Of a DNA stretch of 64,000 nucleotides, positions 9,324 through 18,763 are shown piece after piece. Below the pieces are notes generated by a model. The model saw only the letters and a list, made by a program, of their open reading frames with translations, made no database searches and was not told where the DNA came from. The stretch's first letter is position 1; each line of letters begins with the position of its first letter. A program made the translations under genes and the position numbers. The DNA is from Pirellulaceae bacterium (lineage in GTDB: Bacteria; Planctomycetota; Planctomycetia; Pirellulales; Pirellulaceae): NCBI GenBank assembly GCA_029243025.1, contig JAQWSU010000047.1, positions 62,001-126,000 on the forward strand. The letters are read 5' to 3'.

Positions 9324-10712
9324 TCAGGACGCGCGGAGCACCTGCTCAAGCTGAGTCAACATGTCTTCGACCTTGCACTCGCGCCGAACGCACTGCAATT
9401 GTTCGCCCTGATTCACCCAGTTGTCGACTTTGGTTTGCGCTGACACGACGGTACTGTGGCTACGGCGGCCAAAGAATTCACTTATTTCGGTCAAAGCGGC
9501 CCGCGTATGCTTACGCGCCAACCACATCGCCAACATACGAGGATGGCTCACATGTCGAGAGCGACTGTCCGACTTAAGCATTTCCGGATCGATGTCAAAC
9601 TCGTTGCATACCACCCGCTGAATATCATCAAGCCGCACAACCGAATACGCTTCAGGAAAAAGTTCCTCGATGACGCGGTCCGCCAATTTAATACTGATCG
9701 GCTGGCCTAGAGCCTGACTTGTCACCCACAGGCGGTTGATCGCTCCCGTGAGCTGACGCGCATCACCACACACCCGCTCAGCAATATGCTCGATCACCTC
9801 CCCCGAGACTTTCGTTTTCCGACGATGGGCCAACTGCGAAAGCACTTGGATTCGCGTGGCAACATCAAGCGGTTCTACGCTGCAGACTAAGCCACCGGCA
9901 ATGCGGGCGGTTAGTTCGGGCCCCAAATTCCGCAATTTAATCGGACTGCGATCTGCTGCCAAAACGAGCTGCCGCGAATCACGCGACAAGGCGTCCATGG
10001 TGTGCAACAGTTCATTGATCGTTGCCTGCTTACCACCAAAGAATTGCAAATCGTCGATAATTAAGACGTCCACAGCGCGATACTTCTGCCGAAAGCTCGG
10101 TAATCCACCACCTCGCAGAGCTTGCAAGAAATAGGTTGTGAACTGCTCAGCAGACAAGTAGATCACGCGCTGACCACCCGAACGGCGTGTTTGTGTCCAA
10201 ATTCCCTCCAACAGATGCGTCTTGCCCACCCCCGAAGGGCCATGAATGAGCAACGGCGAGATCTCGCCAATTCGATCCATCACCAGATGGGTTGACCGAT
10301 AAGCCACCTGATTGGAGGGGCCTTCGACAAAAGAATCAAAACTCGCAAAACGACGCCGACCGGCAAGGTGAGTCTTACTGACGGACGGTTTGATCGTCGG
10401 CTTGGATGCAGTTGCTTGGGCCATCAAGGAGGAGGAACTAGGCGACTTGAGATCTCGCAAAGCGGGATCAACCGAAAATTCCACAACGGCTGAAGGCCCC
10501 AGTACGTCTGCTGCAACGCTTTCGATATCTGCAAGAAGACTCTTTCGCAATCGCTCGAGGCGAAACATCGAGTCCGCCTGAACGCTCACGATCGATTTTG
10601 TGCTTGAAATGTTAATCGATGGTCCGAACCAAAGCTCGAATCGATCACCTCCAAGCCGATCCGCAAGTCGCGAGCGAATTGCGGACACGATCTCCTTATC
10701 GCAAATTATCAC
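9324..10712 (-). CDS. dnaA: Chromosomal replication initiator protein DnaA
   Basis: DnaA binds origin DnaA boxes and melts the replication origin. The 462-residue product shows all landmarks. The AAA+ domain has Walker A GPSGVGKTHL near residue 160 and Walker B IIDDLQFF near 220, and GGLVCSVEPLD resembles the sensor II approach. The C-terminal helix-turn-helix signature includes SHPRMLAMWLARKHT and FGRRSHSTVV. Domain I and the linker (1-120) are diverged, as expected. The start is a GTG at 10712, with AGGA very close upstream, so the true start could differ slightly. The gene is not next to dnaN, recF, gyrB or rpmH here; its neighbours are a GNAT gene upstream and a converging oxidoreductase. 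Confidence 0.95.
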   Translation of the reverse strand: MIICDKEIVSAIRSRLADRLGGDRFELWFGPSINISSTKSIVSVQADSMFRLERLRKSLLADIESVAADVLGPSAVVEFSVDPALRDLKSPSSSSLMAQATASKPTIKPSVSKTHLAGRRRFASFDSFVEGPSNQVAYRSTHLVMDRIGEISPLLIHGPSGVGKTHLLEGIWTQTRRSGGQRVIYLSAEQFTTYFLQALRGGGLPSFRQKYRAVDVLIIDDLQFFGGKQATINELLHTMDALSRDSRQLVLAADRSPIKLRNLGPELTARIAGGLVCSVEPLDVATRIQVLSQLAHRRKTKVSGEVIEHIAERVCGDARQLTGAINRLWVTSQALGQPISIKLADRVIEELFPEAYSVVRLDDIQRVVCNEFDIDPEMLKSDSRSRHVSHPRMLAMWLARKHTRAALTEISEFFGRRSHSTVVSAQTKVDNWVNQGEQLQCVRRECKVEDMLTQLEQVLRAS

Positions 10713-11098
10713 TTCCTGCGGTTTCCTTTACCCGCGCGTACACCTAGCGCATTTTGCACTGAGGCGATTGCGCGCGGCTGGCCACTTAGCCTGCAATCGA
10801 TACAAAGAACGTGTTGCGAAGTCGAAAAACTTCGTCAACATGTTAAGTCCTGGTTACGTCCGAGAGACCGATTTTACTTTTGTGGAGGACGCTGTCAAAC
10901 CATGGATGCACTTGGAACGCTCCTTTTTTTATTTCACCCCGTGAACCTGCTCTTTCTTCGACAAAAATAGAAGTAGCTTTCTGGACAGGAAACTCGATCC
11001 GGGCAGCCAGCGACGTGGAAAACTCTTCGCTAGCTGCGACAAGCGACACGAAAAAATCGTCGTGGAGGCCGCCAGAAATCGATTTTTTCACGGTAAAT
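10713..11098. other. Intergenic region upstream of dnaA
   Basis: No gene is supported in these 386 bases. I looked for DnaA boxes (TTATCCACA-like) and saw none. An imperfect inverted repeat at 10813-10839 is listed separately. The region presumably carries the dnaA promoter. Confidence 0.6.
10813..10839. repeat. Inverted repeat in the dnaA leader
   Basis: Left arm gttgcgaagt (10813-10822) pairs with acttcg-t-caac (10829-10839) around a 6-base loop, giving a 10-bp stem with one bulged base. It lies about 100 bases upstream of the dnaA GTG and could be an operator or an RNA hairpin. There is no T-tract on either side to make it a terminator. Confidence 0.45.
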
Positions 11099-11953
11099 TC
11101 AAAGGTATTTAACGAGCAGACGTTGAGAATCCACGATTTGAAAACCATTTCGAAGATAGACCGACTTGGCCGGCAAATTTTTCTGATCCACCGCGGCGGC
11201 CAACATACGCCCCTCCCGGGCAGCAACCCCCCGAAGGAATTGCAACGTTTCATCACCGAAGCCTCTCCCTCGATACTCGGGCAAGATCCCCCAATAAAGT
11301 GTTTCCAGCGGATGGATGACGCGAGGATCCGTCGGAGCCGCGAGGATTGCACAACCAATCGCCCGCCCTTGAAATTCAATCTGATACCAGTGAGTCGCAT
11401 CACGGCCGCATCGCGCTAAGTATTCCGTGAGCACATCATCACTCGTACGTTCGTCCTTTAAATCTCGGCAATCCAGCGAACCTTGCCAGGTTGCCCGGAG
11501 CAAATCGGCGAACGCCGAACATTGAGAAACGGTGGAAAAGACGAGGGCGGAATCGATATCCGCCACATCAGGAACGGCGGCAAACAGCTCAACCGTCGTA
11601 ATCGGCAAAAAGTCAAACGCAAGCAGTAATGGGTTCCACGAGCGAGAATGAGCTCCCAGCAGCACCTGGGCAAGATAAATTTCGGAATTTTGTTTAATAA
11701 GATCATCAATCGCCTGGAGCACCGCCGCTCCCTCTTCCTCATCCAACCGTTCCGACCTCTCGGGCAACAGAACGTCGATCACTCGACCCGCAGGTCGCCC
11801 CACCGCAGCGACCATGACAATTCGATCATCGCGACGAGCACAAACGAGTTTCCCGTCGGTCGGTAGGCAGGCCGCATCTCGATGCCGGACACGGGCGACC
11901 AACTCGATCGAATTCGCTGAGAGAATTTCTACCGACAACCTTGGAGCGGTCAT
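11099..11953 (-). CDS. GNAT-family N-acetyltransferase
   Basis: The C-terminal half (about residues 150-284) is a GNAT fold. LYWGILPEYRGRGFG is the acetyl-CoA-binding motif A (the usual R/Q-x-x-G-x-G/A written here as YRGRGFG), followed by SVYLRNGFQIVD as motif B. The N-terminal half (about 1-150) is a second, degenerate GNAT-like region lacking the motif. This two-lobe layout is common in planctomycete GNAT proteins; the substrate is unknown. ATG 11953 is preferred over the upstream in-frame start at 11980. The gene follows the hypothetical at 12028-12759 after 74 bases on the same strand, so the two may be co-transcribed. Confidence 0.85.
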   Translation of the reverse strand: MTAPRLSVEILSANSIELVARVRHRDAACLPTDGKLVCARRDDRIVMVAAVGRPAGRVIDVLLPERSERLDEEEGAAVLQAIDDLIKQNSEIYLAQVLLGAHSRSWNPLLLAFDFLPITTVELFAAVPDVADIDSALVFSTVSQCSAFADLLRATWQGSLDCRDLKDERTSDDVLTEYLARCGRDATHWYQIEFQGRAIGCAILAAPTDPRVIHPLETLYWGILPEYRGRGFGDETLQFLRGVAAREGRMLAAAVDQKNLPAKSVYLRNGFQIVDSQRLLVKYL

Positions 11954-12027
11954 TGCCAATTCTTCGCAGATTTGCGGCAACGCGTCAGCAAGAGGGACAG
12001 CTGCCCATCACCCGCGAGCCGGTTCGG

Positions 12028-12759
12028 TCAAATCATATCAGCCCGCTGCATTTCATACAATTTCTGCAGTTTTTCAGCGCTCAGCAACGCCTCTTGCGTC
12101 GGCAGATTAAGCTCCAATTCGATCTCAAAGCGGGTTACCGGGCCTGCTCCAGCCGTCGGAGCCGGCGCGACCTGAATCTGCATGAAATTGATCGGATTTT
12201 CTCCATAGAAGGCCAAATAGGTGGCCGGTCCGACAGACGCATACTGTTTTAGTCCAAATCGCTGCTGGACAAGCGTTGTCAGTGCCGTGTAGTCGGATGT
12301 GAACCCATGGAGCGTGATCCGCTCGATGCGGTGGTGCTCATTGAAGTAATAGGTCAGGGAACCGACAACATCATAGGGCTGCGTCCCCGTCATGATTGGC
12401 ACTCGATAGCCGTGGAGCGGATGGGCCGGAAGGTCGGTGGTGACCGTCTTCCAATTCTGCTGAAGCCAAGCTTTCGTGATGTCGAACCGCAGCAGATCGG
12501 CGACAGAGAGGCCAACTGGGCCCGTTAGCCGAACATGTCGCATTCCCGGCCCTGAAAGGGCAGTGCCGTTCGCATCGCTCGATTTGGGCTCCAGTGGGAC
12601 CGGATCCTTGTTGGCCTTCCCGCCAATCAGGCGAGTGAACAGATTGCCCGAATCCCCCTCTGCGGTTGTTGGCTGTAGGATTTTCGAGGAGTGATGCAAC
12701 AGGTAGGGAGCTGACGCGGCGACAAGCAGCACAACGGCAAACAAAATCGTGCGTCCCAT
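12028..12759 (-). CDS. Conserved planctomycete-type hypothetical with N-terminal membrane anchor
   Basis: I do not recognise a named family with confidence. The 243-residue product has one N-terminal membrane or signal segment (about residues 4-21, ILFAVVLLVAASAPYLL), a low-complexity linker to about residue 70, then a compact domain. That domain contains VSVADLLRFDIT-like and TQPYDVVGSLTYYFNE segments and reads like a periplasmic or membrane-tethered domain. The start is well supported: GGGAGGTAA precedes ATG 12759. It lies upstream of the GNAT gene on the same strand. Confidence 0.75.
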   Translation of the reverse strand: MGRTILFAVVLLVAASAPYLLHHSSKILQPTTAEGDSGNLFTRLIGGKANKDPVPLEPKSSDANGTALSGPGMRHVRLTGPVGLSVADLLRFDITKAWLQQNWKTVTTDLPAHPLHGYRVPIMTGTQPYDVVGSLTYYFNEHHRIERITLHGFTSDYTALTTLVQQRFGLKQYASVGPATYLAFYGENPINFMQIQVAPAPTAGAGPVTRFEIELELNLPTQEALLSAEKLQKLYEMQRADMI

Positions 12760-12903
12760 GAACTTACCTCCCTCAAGCCAATCCGATTACCCCGTCTTCA
12801 TCCATCGGCTGTGGGAGCAGTTGAGGATGAGAAAGTAGCAGGTGAGAGGAAGAATCGTCGCGATCGGTTGATTGCCGGTGGTCGCGATGACCGCTACATT
12901 ACG

Positions 12904-13326
12904 TCAAGTTTGAGGCGTTTTGAAACGTTGATCGAGCTCATCGGGCGTTGTTCCGAGGATCGCAGCCGCATACTCTGCGTCTGAATAGTAAGTTTCTCGT
13001 TCTTGCCCCATGACAAAGCCGAGTGCATCCAACATTCGCTCAGCTCGTTCGGCCGGATAGCGTCGTCGGATTTGCTTCAAGAACGCTTGAAAATCTTCAT
13101 CGCTGAGGGCAATCACAACGGAAGGCCAACGTCGGACGATATGGCGAGGATTGTTTTGCAGGATTTCGTCGCGACAGTAGGCGGCGATCGAGCCCAGGCC
13201 CAGTTCGGCGGCAATCACGCTCGCCAAAACCAACATCCGATCCCGCATGAGAGGTCGTTTTCCTCGCAAACTGGCTTGGGCAAGATGCAAATAGACCCCT
13301 AACGGGTGTGAAAGATTACGGCTCAT
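12904..13326 (-). CDS. Conserved hypothetical, 140 aa, soluble helical
   Basis: This small soluble protein is rich in Arg, Glu and Ala, with predicted helices throughout, no signal peptide and no motif I can assign. Length, codon usage and a clean ATG start before a basic N-terminus make it a credible gene. It is followed after 144 bases by the membrane-anchored hypothetical on the same strand. It diverges from the methyltransferase gene at 13490, leaving 163 bases for both promoters. Confidence 0.65.
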   Translation of the reverse strand: MSRNLSHPLGVYLHLAQASLRGKRPLMRDRMLVLASVIAAELGLGSIAAYCRDEILQNNPRHIVRRWPSVVIALSDEDFQAFLKQIRRRYPAERAERMLDALGFVMGQERETYYSDAEYAAAILGTTPDELDQRFKTPQT

Positions 13327-13489
13327 GTTAATCCATTCAAATTATGAGATCCGACGACGCGGCACAGCCAGCACCTCATCCATCCAATGCGTTGAATCAT
13401 CGCCTTGTTGGCGAAATCGCACAAGTGGTTTGGATTATCTCCGCCCCGATAAAAATAAATTAGTCAATTCAAGCGGAGCTTAACGCCCT

Positions 13490-14713
13490 TTGTCTGCCGA
13501 AATCACACTCGACGATTACCATTGGCTCGTTGAAGGCGCTGGGCGTGGCTGGCTGGACAATGCGATCGACGATTCTCTGCCTCTCCATCAGCTTGCTGGA
13601 AAACTACGCCGCCAACTTAATCTGACAGAAACTCACTTGGTAATTGAACAGCATCAATTGCGCCATCGGGCCCGCAAAAAATTCGCAAATGCCGAAAATT
13701 TATTTTTCACCCCGATTGGATTAGAGCAAGCTTCCGATCGAATGACGGCTGATTACAAGTCCCATCGATTCAAGACAAACGAGCGAGTTGCGGATCTCTG
13801 CTGCGGCATTGGTGGCGATCTTTTCTCGATCGGTCAGCGTGGCCCGACCGTGGGATTTGACCGCGACCAGATCGCCTGTTATCTCGCCCAGACCAACGTC
13901 AAAACATTGCAACACACGGACAGTGCCGTGAGGCAGGCAGATGTCACGGAAATCGATTTTGGCAGCTTTGATTCGGTTCATATCGACCCGGATCGGCGGA
14001 CATCAGGGCATCGATCAGTGCAGCTCGCAAATCACCAACCTTCGCTGGAGTTTCTTGAGCGACTCGTAGACAAGACCGCAAATGTGGCGATCAAGTTGGC
14101 TCCAGCTACCGAGGCAACGGCCTCAATGCTCGCCCCAGCCGAATTGGAATGGATCGGTTCGAGAAGAGATTGCCGACAATTAGTCGCTTGGTTCGGTCGC
14201 CTGGGAAATCAGCCAGGCAAGCGAGTTGCCACACTGATCGATGCGACTGGTTGGGAGTCATTTTCGGGTGCGTTGATTCCCGGTGAAATAACCAGTCAGC
14301 TGGGCAATTATCTCATCGAACCCCATCCGCCGGTACTGGCCGCAGGATTGGCAGGTCAGTTGGCCAATGAAAACAACCTATCGTTCATTACACACGGCGG
14401 TGGCTACCTGACTGGCGCCGCGGCGATTCGGTCTCCTTTCTGTTCGAGCTACCAAGTTATCGAGATACTGCCCTTTCGACCCAAACGGATCAAGTCCGCT
14501 CTCCAAAAACGCAATGTGGGGCATCTCGTGGTAAAAAAACGAGCAGTCAATCAAGATCCTCGACAAGTGCAACGGAGCTGCCAACCAAGTCAAGGAGAGC
14601 ATTCCGCCGTGCTGTTCGTCACTTCGATCCAGGAACGTGTAACCGCAATCATCACACAACCGATCAACGAACAAAAATCCAACTCCATCAAAAATATTCA
14701 CCCCGAATCATGA
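13490..14713 (+). CDS. Class I SAM-dependent methyltransferase with THUMP-like C-terminal domain
   Basis: The 407-residue protein has a Rossmann methyltransferase core. Motif I is ADLCCGIGGDLFSIG at about residue 100, an acidic ribose-binding position follows at VGFDRDQ, and a HIDPDRR motif takes the place of the usual motif IV. The C-terminal region (about 310-390) matches the THUMP-like domain found in this group, so an RNA substrate is likely but the modified base is not known. The start is TTG 13490; no good ATG lies nearby before the conserved N-terminal helix. It is transcribed divergently from the 140-aa hypothetical. Confidence 0.85.
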   Translation: MSAEITLDDYHWLVEGAGRGWLDNAIDDSLPLHQLAGKLRRQLNLTETHLVIEQHQLRHRARKKFANAENLFFTPIGLEQASDRMTADYKSHRFKTNERVADLCCGIGGDLFSIGQRGPTVGFDRDQIACYLAQTNVKTLQHTDSAVRQADVTEIDFGSFDSVHIDPDRRTSGHRSVQLANHQPSLEFLERLVDKTANVAIKLAPATEATASMLAPAELEWIGSRRDCRQLVAWFGRLGNQPGKRVATLIDATGWESFSGALIPGEITSQLGNYLIEPHPPVLAAGLAGQLANENNLSFITHGGGYLTGAAAIRSPFCSSYQVIEILPFRPKRIKSALQKRNVGHLVVKKRAVNQDPRQVQRSCQPSQGEHSAVLFVTSIQERVTAIITQPINEQKSNSIKNIHPES

Positions 14714-14839
14714 CGGCGTAGCACGACGAATTAAAACTGATATGCTAATCAGAGATTGGTGGAATCGACCGATTTGTAAGCTGCCTGAATATTCCAGTCG
14801 TTTGGATTAACATTAACACCTCGCGCGCGGGGATTTTTG

Positions 14840-16495
14840 ATGGACCCACACCCGTACGGCTGGTTAAGCCTGCTGCCTTCCCTCGTCGCCATCGGTCTAG
14901 CCATTACAACGCGACACGTGGTACTCTCGATGGTGATCGGGATTTTTGCGGGTGCGATAATTACCAATCAGGGATCCCCCTTCGGCGGCATCTCCGACAC
15001 CCTTGAGCTCCATCTGTGGCACGCACTGATTCAAGAGGAACGACTACGCGTATTCGCTTTCACGCTGGTCATGGGTGCGATGATCGCAGTCATTCAGCGC
15101 GCGGGCGGCATGCGTGGCTTGATTGAGCTAGTTTCACCGTGGGCCAGGAATCGACGGCGTGGTCAAATTGCCACTTGGTTTCTCGGCATGCTGGTTTTTT
15201 TTGATGATTATGCCAATACCGTGCTACTCGGGAAGACTTTGCAGCCACTCTGTGATCGTTTAAAAATCAGCCGGGAAAAGCTTGCCTACTTGGTCGATTC
15301 CACCGCCGCACCTGTCGCGGGGCTGGCGATCATTTCGACGTGGGTCGCCGGCGAGATCAGCTTTGTCCAAGACGGACTCAATAACTTACCGGATGGAGAT
15401 CAGGTAAATGCATTCTCGCTATTCATCAACAGCATCCCCTACCGATTCTATGCCCTGTGGGCGCTAGTATTCGTCTTCGTGATTGGCATCTCGAATCGAG
15501 ACTTTGGTCCAATGCTAACGGCCGAGCGGAAGGTATTTTCCCAGGACGCTCCGGATCTTGAAGATCAAAGTAACGTCCCCATCGCGGGCTGGTGGAATGC
15601 GGTCATCCCCATCACAGCAACCGTGATGTGTGTGTTGGCGTTGATGATTCAAACGGGCTACGAGTCGTTGGCGCAAGAAGGCACCATCGAGGGTGCCACG
15701 GCGTGGCAAATCTTTGGGGCCGCCAATTCCTACTTTGCTTTGCTTTGGGGTTCTTTCGCCGGACTGACGATCGCTATCGCCATGGTTTTGCTCCAACGAT
15801 TGCTATCTTTCCAGCAAGTCAATGAAGCGATGGCGACGGGTGCGAAGCTGATGATCTCACCGCTCGTGGTGCTTTGGCTCGCGTCAACACTATCCACCAT
15901 GACGGGTAATGGAACCTTAGAAATTGCGCCCAATTCTGGAAGTGAACACTATCCCGCCCAAGAATACCGTTTGTATACGGGCGATTACTTGGCCGGATTG
16001 ATCACGAATAATGGTCAGGAAAGTACTCCGACTTTGACCGCGTGGCTACCCACCATCATTTTCTTGCTGTCGGCCTGCATTTCATTTTCCACGGGCACGA
16101 GCTGGGGAACAATGGCCATCGTGATGCCAATCGCCATCCCGCTCGCGTATGGTGCCATCGCCGAACCGGGCAGCATGAACTGGCAACACAATCCGATCAT
16201 GATCAGCGCCGTCGGCAGCGTGCTCGCTGGCTCGATTTTCGGCGACCACTGCTCTCCCATTTCCGATACGACCGTCTTGTCGTCCCAATCCTGCGGATGC
16301 GACCATTCCGCACATGTCTGGACGCAAATCCCCTACGCGTTGAGCGTCGCCGCCCTGTCCGTAGTCGCCGGAACGCTGCCGATCGGATTCGGCGTCCCGG
16401 TCGTCTATCTTTTGCCGCTGGGAGTGATTGCCATCGTGGCCTTGATCTACCTTTTAGGGCGCCCGGCCGATCAGGCCCAATCCTCCAAATCCTAA
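14840..16495 (+). CDS. Na+/H+ antiporter, NhaC family
   Basis: This 551-residue membrane protein has about 11-12 hydrophobic helices and the features of the NhaC group: FFDDYANTVLLGKT in the middle of the first half and FSTGTSWGTMAIVMPIAIP plus IFGDHCSPISDTTVLSS in the second. It exports Na+ (or Li+) in exchange for protons. In a planctomycete of marine type such a pump would support salt and pH balance; that ecological link is inference. TTG 14837 directly precedes ATG 14840, and I take the ATG, with GGGGA upstream. An amino-acid/H+ exchanger of the same superfamily is a less likely alternative. Confidence 0.9.
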   Translation: MDPHPYGWLSLLPSLVAIGLAITTRHVVLSMVIGIFAGAIITNQGSPFGGISDTLELHLWHALIQEERLRVFAFTLVMGAMIAVIQRAGGMRGLIELVSPWARNRRRGQIATWFLGMLVFFDDYANTVLLGKTLQPLCDRLKISREKLAYLVDSTAAPVAGLAIISTWVAGEISFVQDGLNNLPDGDQVNAFSLFINSIPYRFYALWALVFVFVIGISNRDFGPMLTAERKVFSQDAPDLEDQSNVPIAGWWNAVIPITATVMCVLALMIQTGYESLAQEGTIEGATAWQIFGAANSYFALLWGSFAGLTIAIAMVLLQRLLSFQQVNEAMATGAKLMISPLVVLWLASTLSTMTGNGTLEIAPNSGSEHYPAQEYRLYTGDYLAGLITNNGQESTPTLTAWLPTIIFLLSACISFSTGTSWGTMAIVMPIAIPLAYGAIAEPGSMNWQHNPIMISAVGSVLAGSIFGDHCSPISDTTVLSSQSCGCDHSAHVWTQIPYALSVAALSVVAGTLPIGFGVPVVYLLPLGVIAIVALIYLLGRPADQAQSSKS

Positions 16496-16652
16496 TTCAC
16501 AAAGCTCGCCCAGCATGCAGGTTTCACCAGTGATACATTCTGTAGCGATAATTCGACTTGCGTGACGTGGCGAATCACGCAAGCTATGATTGTGACGGTG
16601 GACTTCAGTCCAAATGCTCCGCGGCCAATCAATCCAATCTCGAACAGCATCT

Positions 16653-17642
16653 ATGTCACGCATCCAAGGTATTTTTACCCCGAATATCGTTCCCCTTGAT
16701 CAACGAGGCCAAATCAACGAGCCTGAGCTTCGTCGTTACGTTGATTGGTTGATCGACCGAGGTGTGCACGGGCTTTACCCCAACGGCTCCACGGGGGAAT
16801 TTGTCCGATTCAATGCCCAAGAACGACGACGAATTGTCGAGATTATTGCTGACCAAGCCCGCGGCCGTGTGCCGATTCTTGCCGGTGCAGCAGAGGCGAA
16901 TACTCGTGAAACCATTGAGGCCTGTGAGTACTACCATGAACTCGGAGTACGAGCTGTCGCGATCGTGTCCCCATTCTACTATCGCCTGAGCAGCGAGGGC
17001 GTTTACGCTTATTTTAAAGAAATTGCGGACGAGTCACCGATCGATATTACGCTCTACAATATTCCCATGTTCGCGTCGCCGATCGAAGTAAAAACGGTTG
17101 AAAGACTCGCTGAAGAGTGTCCGCGTGTGGTAGCGATTAAAGATTCGTCGGGCGATGTGCCTCACATGATGCGGATGATCGACGCTGTTCGACCAAAGCG
17201 AGATGACTTCAGTTTCCTCACCGGCTGGGAAGCGGCCTTGATGCCCATGTTGCTGATTGGATGTGATGGGGGTACCAATGCGACCAGTGGAATCGTCCCG
17301 GAAGTAACGCGTCAGCTCTATGATTTGACACTCAGCGGTGATATTGATGAAGCCCGCCAGCTGCAATATCGATTGTTGCGACTTTTTGACGCGATGCTTT
17401 ACTCGGCCGAGTTTCCAGAAGGCTTCCGAGTGGCACTCAATCTCCGGGGAATCCAGACCGGGCCGGGCCGTCAGCCTCAGTCATCGGTGCAACAAAAAGA
17501 TCTCTCGGATCTCAAGGACCAACTCTACGGTCTACTCAAGGAACAGGGCTGGACCGATGACCTGTTTGATGACGACCATGTGGCCCGTATCGTCCGACAA
17601 GTGCTCGACGACCTCGAACGCCGAGGATTAAAACGCTCCTAA
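16653..17642 (+). CDS. Dihydrodipicolinate synthase (DapA)/N-acetylneuraminate lyase family aldolase
   Basis: This is a class I aldolase TIM barrel of 329 residues. The pyruvate-binding motif is [11 protein letters not shown], the Schiff-base lysine is in [10 protein letters not shown] (about Lys163), and the catalytic tyrosine is in TLYNIP (about Tyr135). The family condenses or cleaves pyruvate with aldehydes: DapA in lysine synthesis, NanA, KDG aldolase and others. The C-terminal extension and lack of lysine-pathway neighbours leave the substrate open, so no gene symbol is given. ATG 16653 is chosen because the family's barrel begins with [10 protein letters not shown]; an ATG at 16614 would add 13 unrelated residues. 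Confidence 0.88.
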   Translation: MSRIQGIFTPNIVPLDQRGQINEPELRRYVDWLIDRGVHGLYPNGSTGEFVRFNAQERRRIVEIIADQARGRVPILAGAAEANTRETIEACEYYHELGVRAVAIVSPFYYRLSSEGVYAYFKEIADESPIDITLYNIPMFASPIEVKTVERLAEECPRVVAIKDSSGDVPHMMRMIDAVRPKRDDFSFLTGWEAALMPMLLIGCDGGTNATSGIVPEVTRQLYDLTLSGDIDEARQLQYRLLRLFDAMLYSAEFPEGFRVALNLRGIQTGPGRQPQSSVQQKDLSDLKDQLYGLLKEQGWTDDLFDDDHVARIVRQVLDDLERRGLKRS

Positions 17643-17753
17643 TTGACTCTCCCAGGTTACTGCTCACTCGCGATTGCGGTTCCAGCTCTGGGGAACACCT
17701 GGGCTCAATTCCTGTAATGAGTTAGGATGGTCGGAAAGGGAGAGATTAAGCCG

Positions 17754-18701
17754 ATGAAGATTCTGCTCGCAAGTCCGCGTGGTTTTTGTGCCGGAGTTCA
17801 CATGGCCATCGACAGCCTCGATCTGGCGATCGAAACTTTTGGTAGTCCAGTCTACGTCTACCATGAGATTGTTCACAACAAGTATGTTGTCGACTCCTTC
17901 GTTGAAAAAGGCGCCGTATTTGTCGACGAATTGTCAGAGGTTCCAGAGGGGTCCAACCTTCTGTTTTCCGCTCATGGCGTTTCTCCGGAAATTCGGCAAC
18001 TAGCGCGCGATCGTCAACTGTTTGCAATCGACGCAACCTGTCCGCTCGTCACCAAGGTCCATCTCGAGGCGATTCGCTTTGCCAAACAGGGCAAAACGAT
18101 CGTGCTGATCGGCCACGAAGGCCATGATGAAGTGGTGGGAACGATGGGCGAAGCACCGCATGCGATCAAGTTGGTCGAAAATGTCGAAGACGTCGATAGA
18201 CTTCAGGTGGACGACGAAAACCAGCTCGCCTATCTGACACAGACCACTCTTTCGGTTGACGATGCAAATCGGATTATTGATCGCCTCAAGCAACGTTTTC
18301 CAGCCATTCAAGGGCCGCCCAAGGAAGACATTTGTTACGCGACGCAAAATCGGCAAGAAGCCGTTAAAACACTCGCTCGAAAAGTCGACCTCGTTCTTGT
18401 CTTGGGCAGCCAAAACAGTTCGAACAGCCAGCGTTTACGCGAGTTAGGCCGCGAATGTGGAGTGCCTGCTTATTTGATTGACGGTGCTGATGACATCTCA
18501 CTTGAATGGTTTGAGAATGTCGACAACATCTTGGTTTCCGCAGGGGCGAGTGCTCCTGAATCGGTTGTCGAACAATGTATTGACTTCCTCGTGAAACAAT
18601 TCGGTGCCACTGTCGAAGTCCGATCAATTCGCAAAGAAGATGTGCACTTTCAACTTCCCAAGGAATTACGGCAAGTCGCGGAATCGAAACCGACTTCCTA
18701 G
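17754..18701 (+). CDS. ispH: 4-hydroxy-3-methylbut-2-enyl diphosphate reductase
   Basis: IspH is the last enzyme of the MEP (non-mevalonate) isoprenoid pathway and reduces HMBPP to IPP and DMAPP with a [4Fe-4S] cluster. The three cluster cysteines are visible: Cys12 (GFCAGV), Cys96 (DATCPLV) and Cys194 (DICYATQN). The EIVHN, SAHGV and SSNSQRL substrate-binding segments are also present. Length (315 residues) is typical. ATG 17754 is preferred over 17727 because MKILLASPRGFC is the standard N-terminus and GGGAGA lies about 10 nt before it. A 13-bp tandem repeat follows the stop immediately. Confidence 0.96.
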   Translation: MKILLASPRGFCAGVHMAIDSLDLAIETFGSPVYVYHEIVHNKYVVDSFVEKGAVFVDELSEVPEGSNLLFSAHGVSPEIRQLARDRQLFAIDATCPLVTKVHLEAIRFAKQGKTIVLIGHEGHDEVVGTMGEAPHAIKLVENVEDVDRLQVDDENQLAYLTQTTLSVDDANRIIDRLKQRFPAIQGPPKEDICYATQNRQEAVKTLARKVDLVLVLGSQNSSNSQRLRELGRECGVPAYLIDGADDISLEWFENVDNILVSAGASAPESVVEQCIDFLVKQFGATVEVRSIRKEDVHFQLPKELRQVAESKPTS

Positions 18702-18703
18702 CG

Positions 18704-18742
18704 GTTTCCTGTCTGGGTTTCCTGTCTGGGTTTCCTGTCTGG
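18704..18742. repeat. 13-bp perfect tandem repeat, three copies
   Basis: The unit gtttcctgtctgg occurs three times without mismatch at 18704-18716, 18717-18729 and 18730-18742. It starts two bases after the ispH stop codon. It is not self-complementary, so it is unlikely to be a terminator. Confidence 0.9.
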
Positions 18743-18763
18743 CATGCTTGAGCCACTCGGACC

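Noticed and set aside
10880-11419. 179-residue plus-strand ORF opposite the GNAT gene
   Set aside because: It overlaps the conserved GNAT motif region on the other strand and reads as a shadow.
17660-17695. Imperfect repeat ggttcc...ggggaacc between the DapA-family gene and ispH
   Set aside because: The stem is short and no T-tract follows, so a terminator call is not supported.
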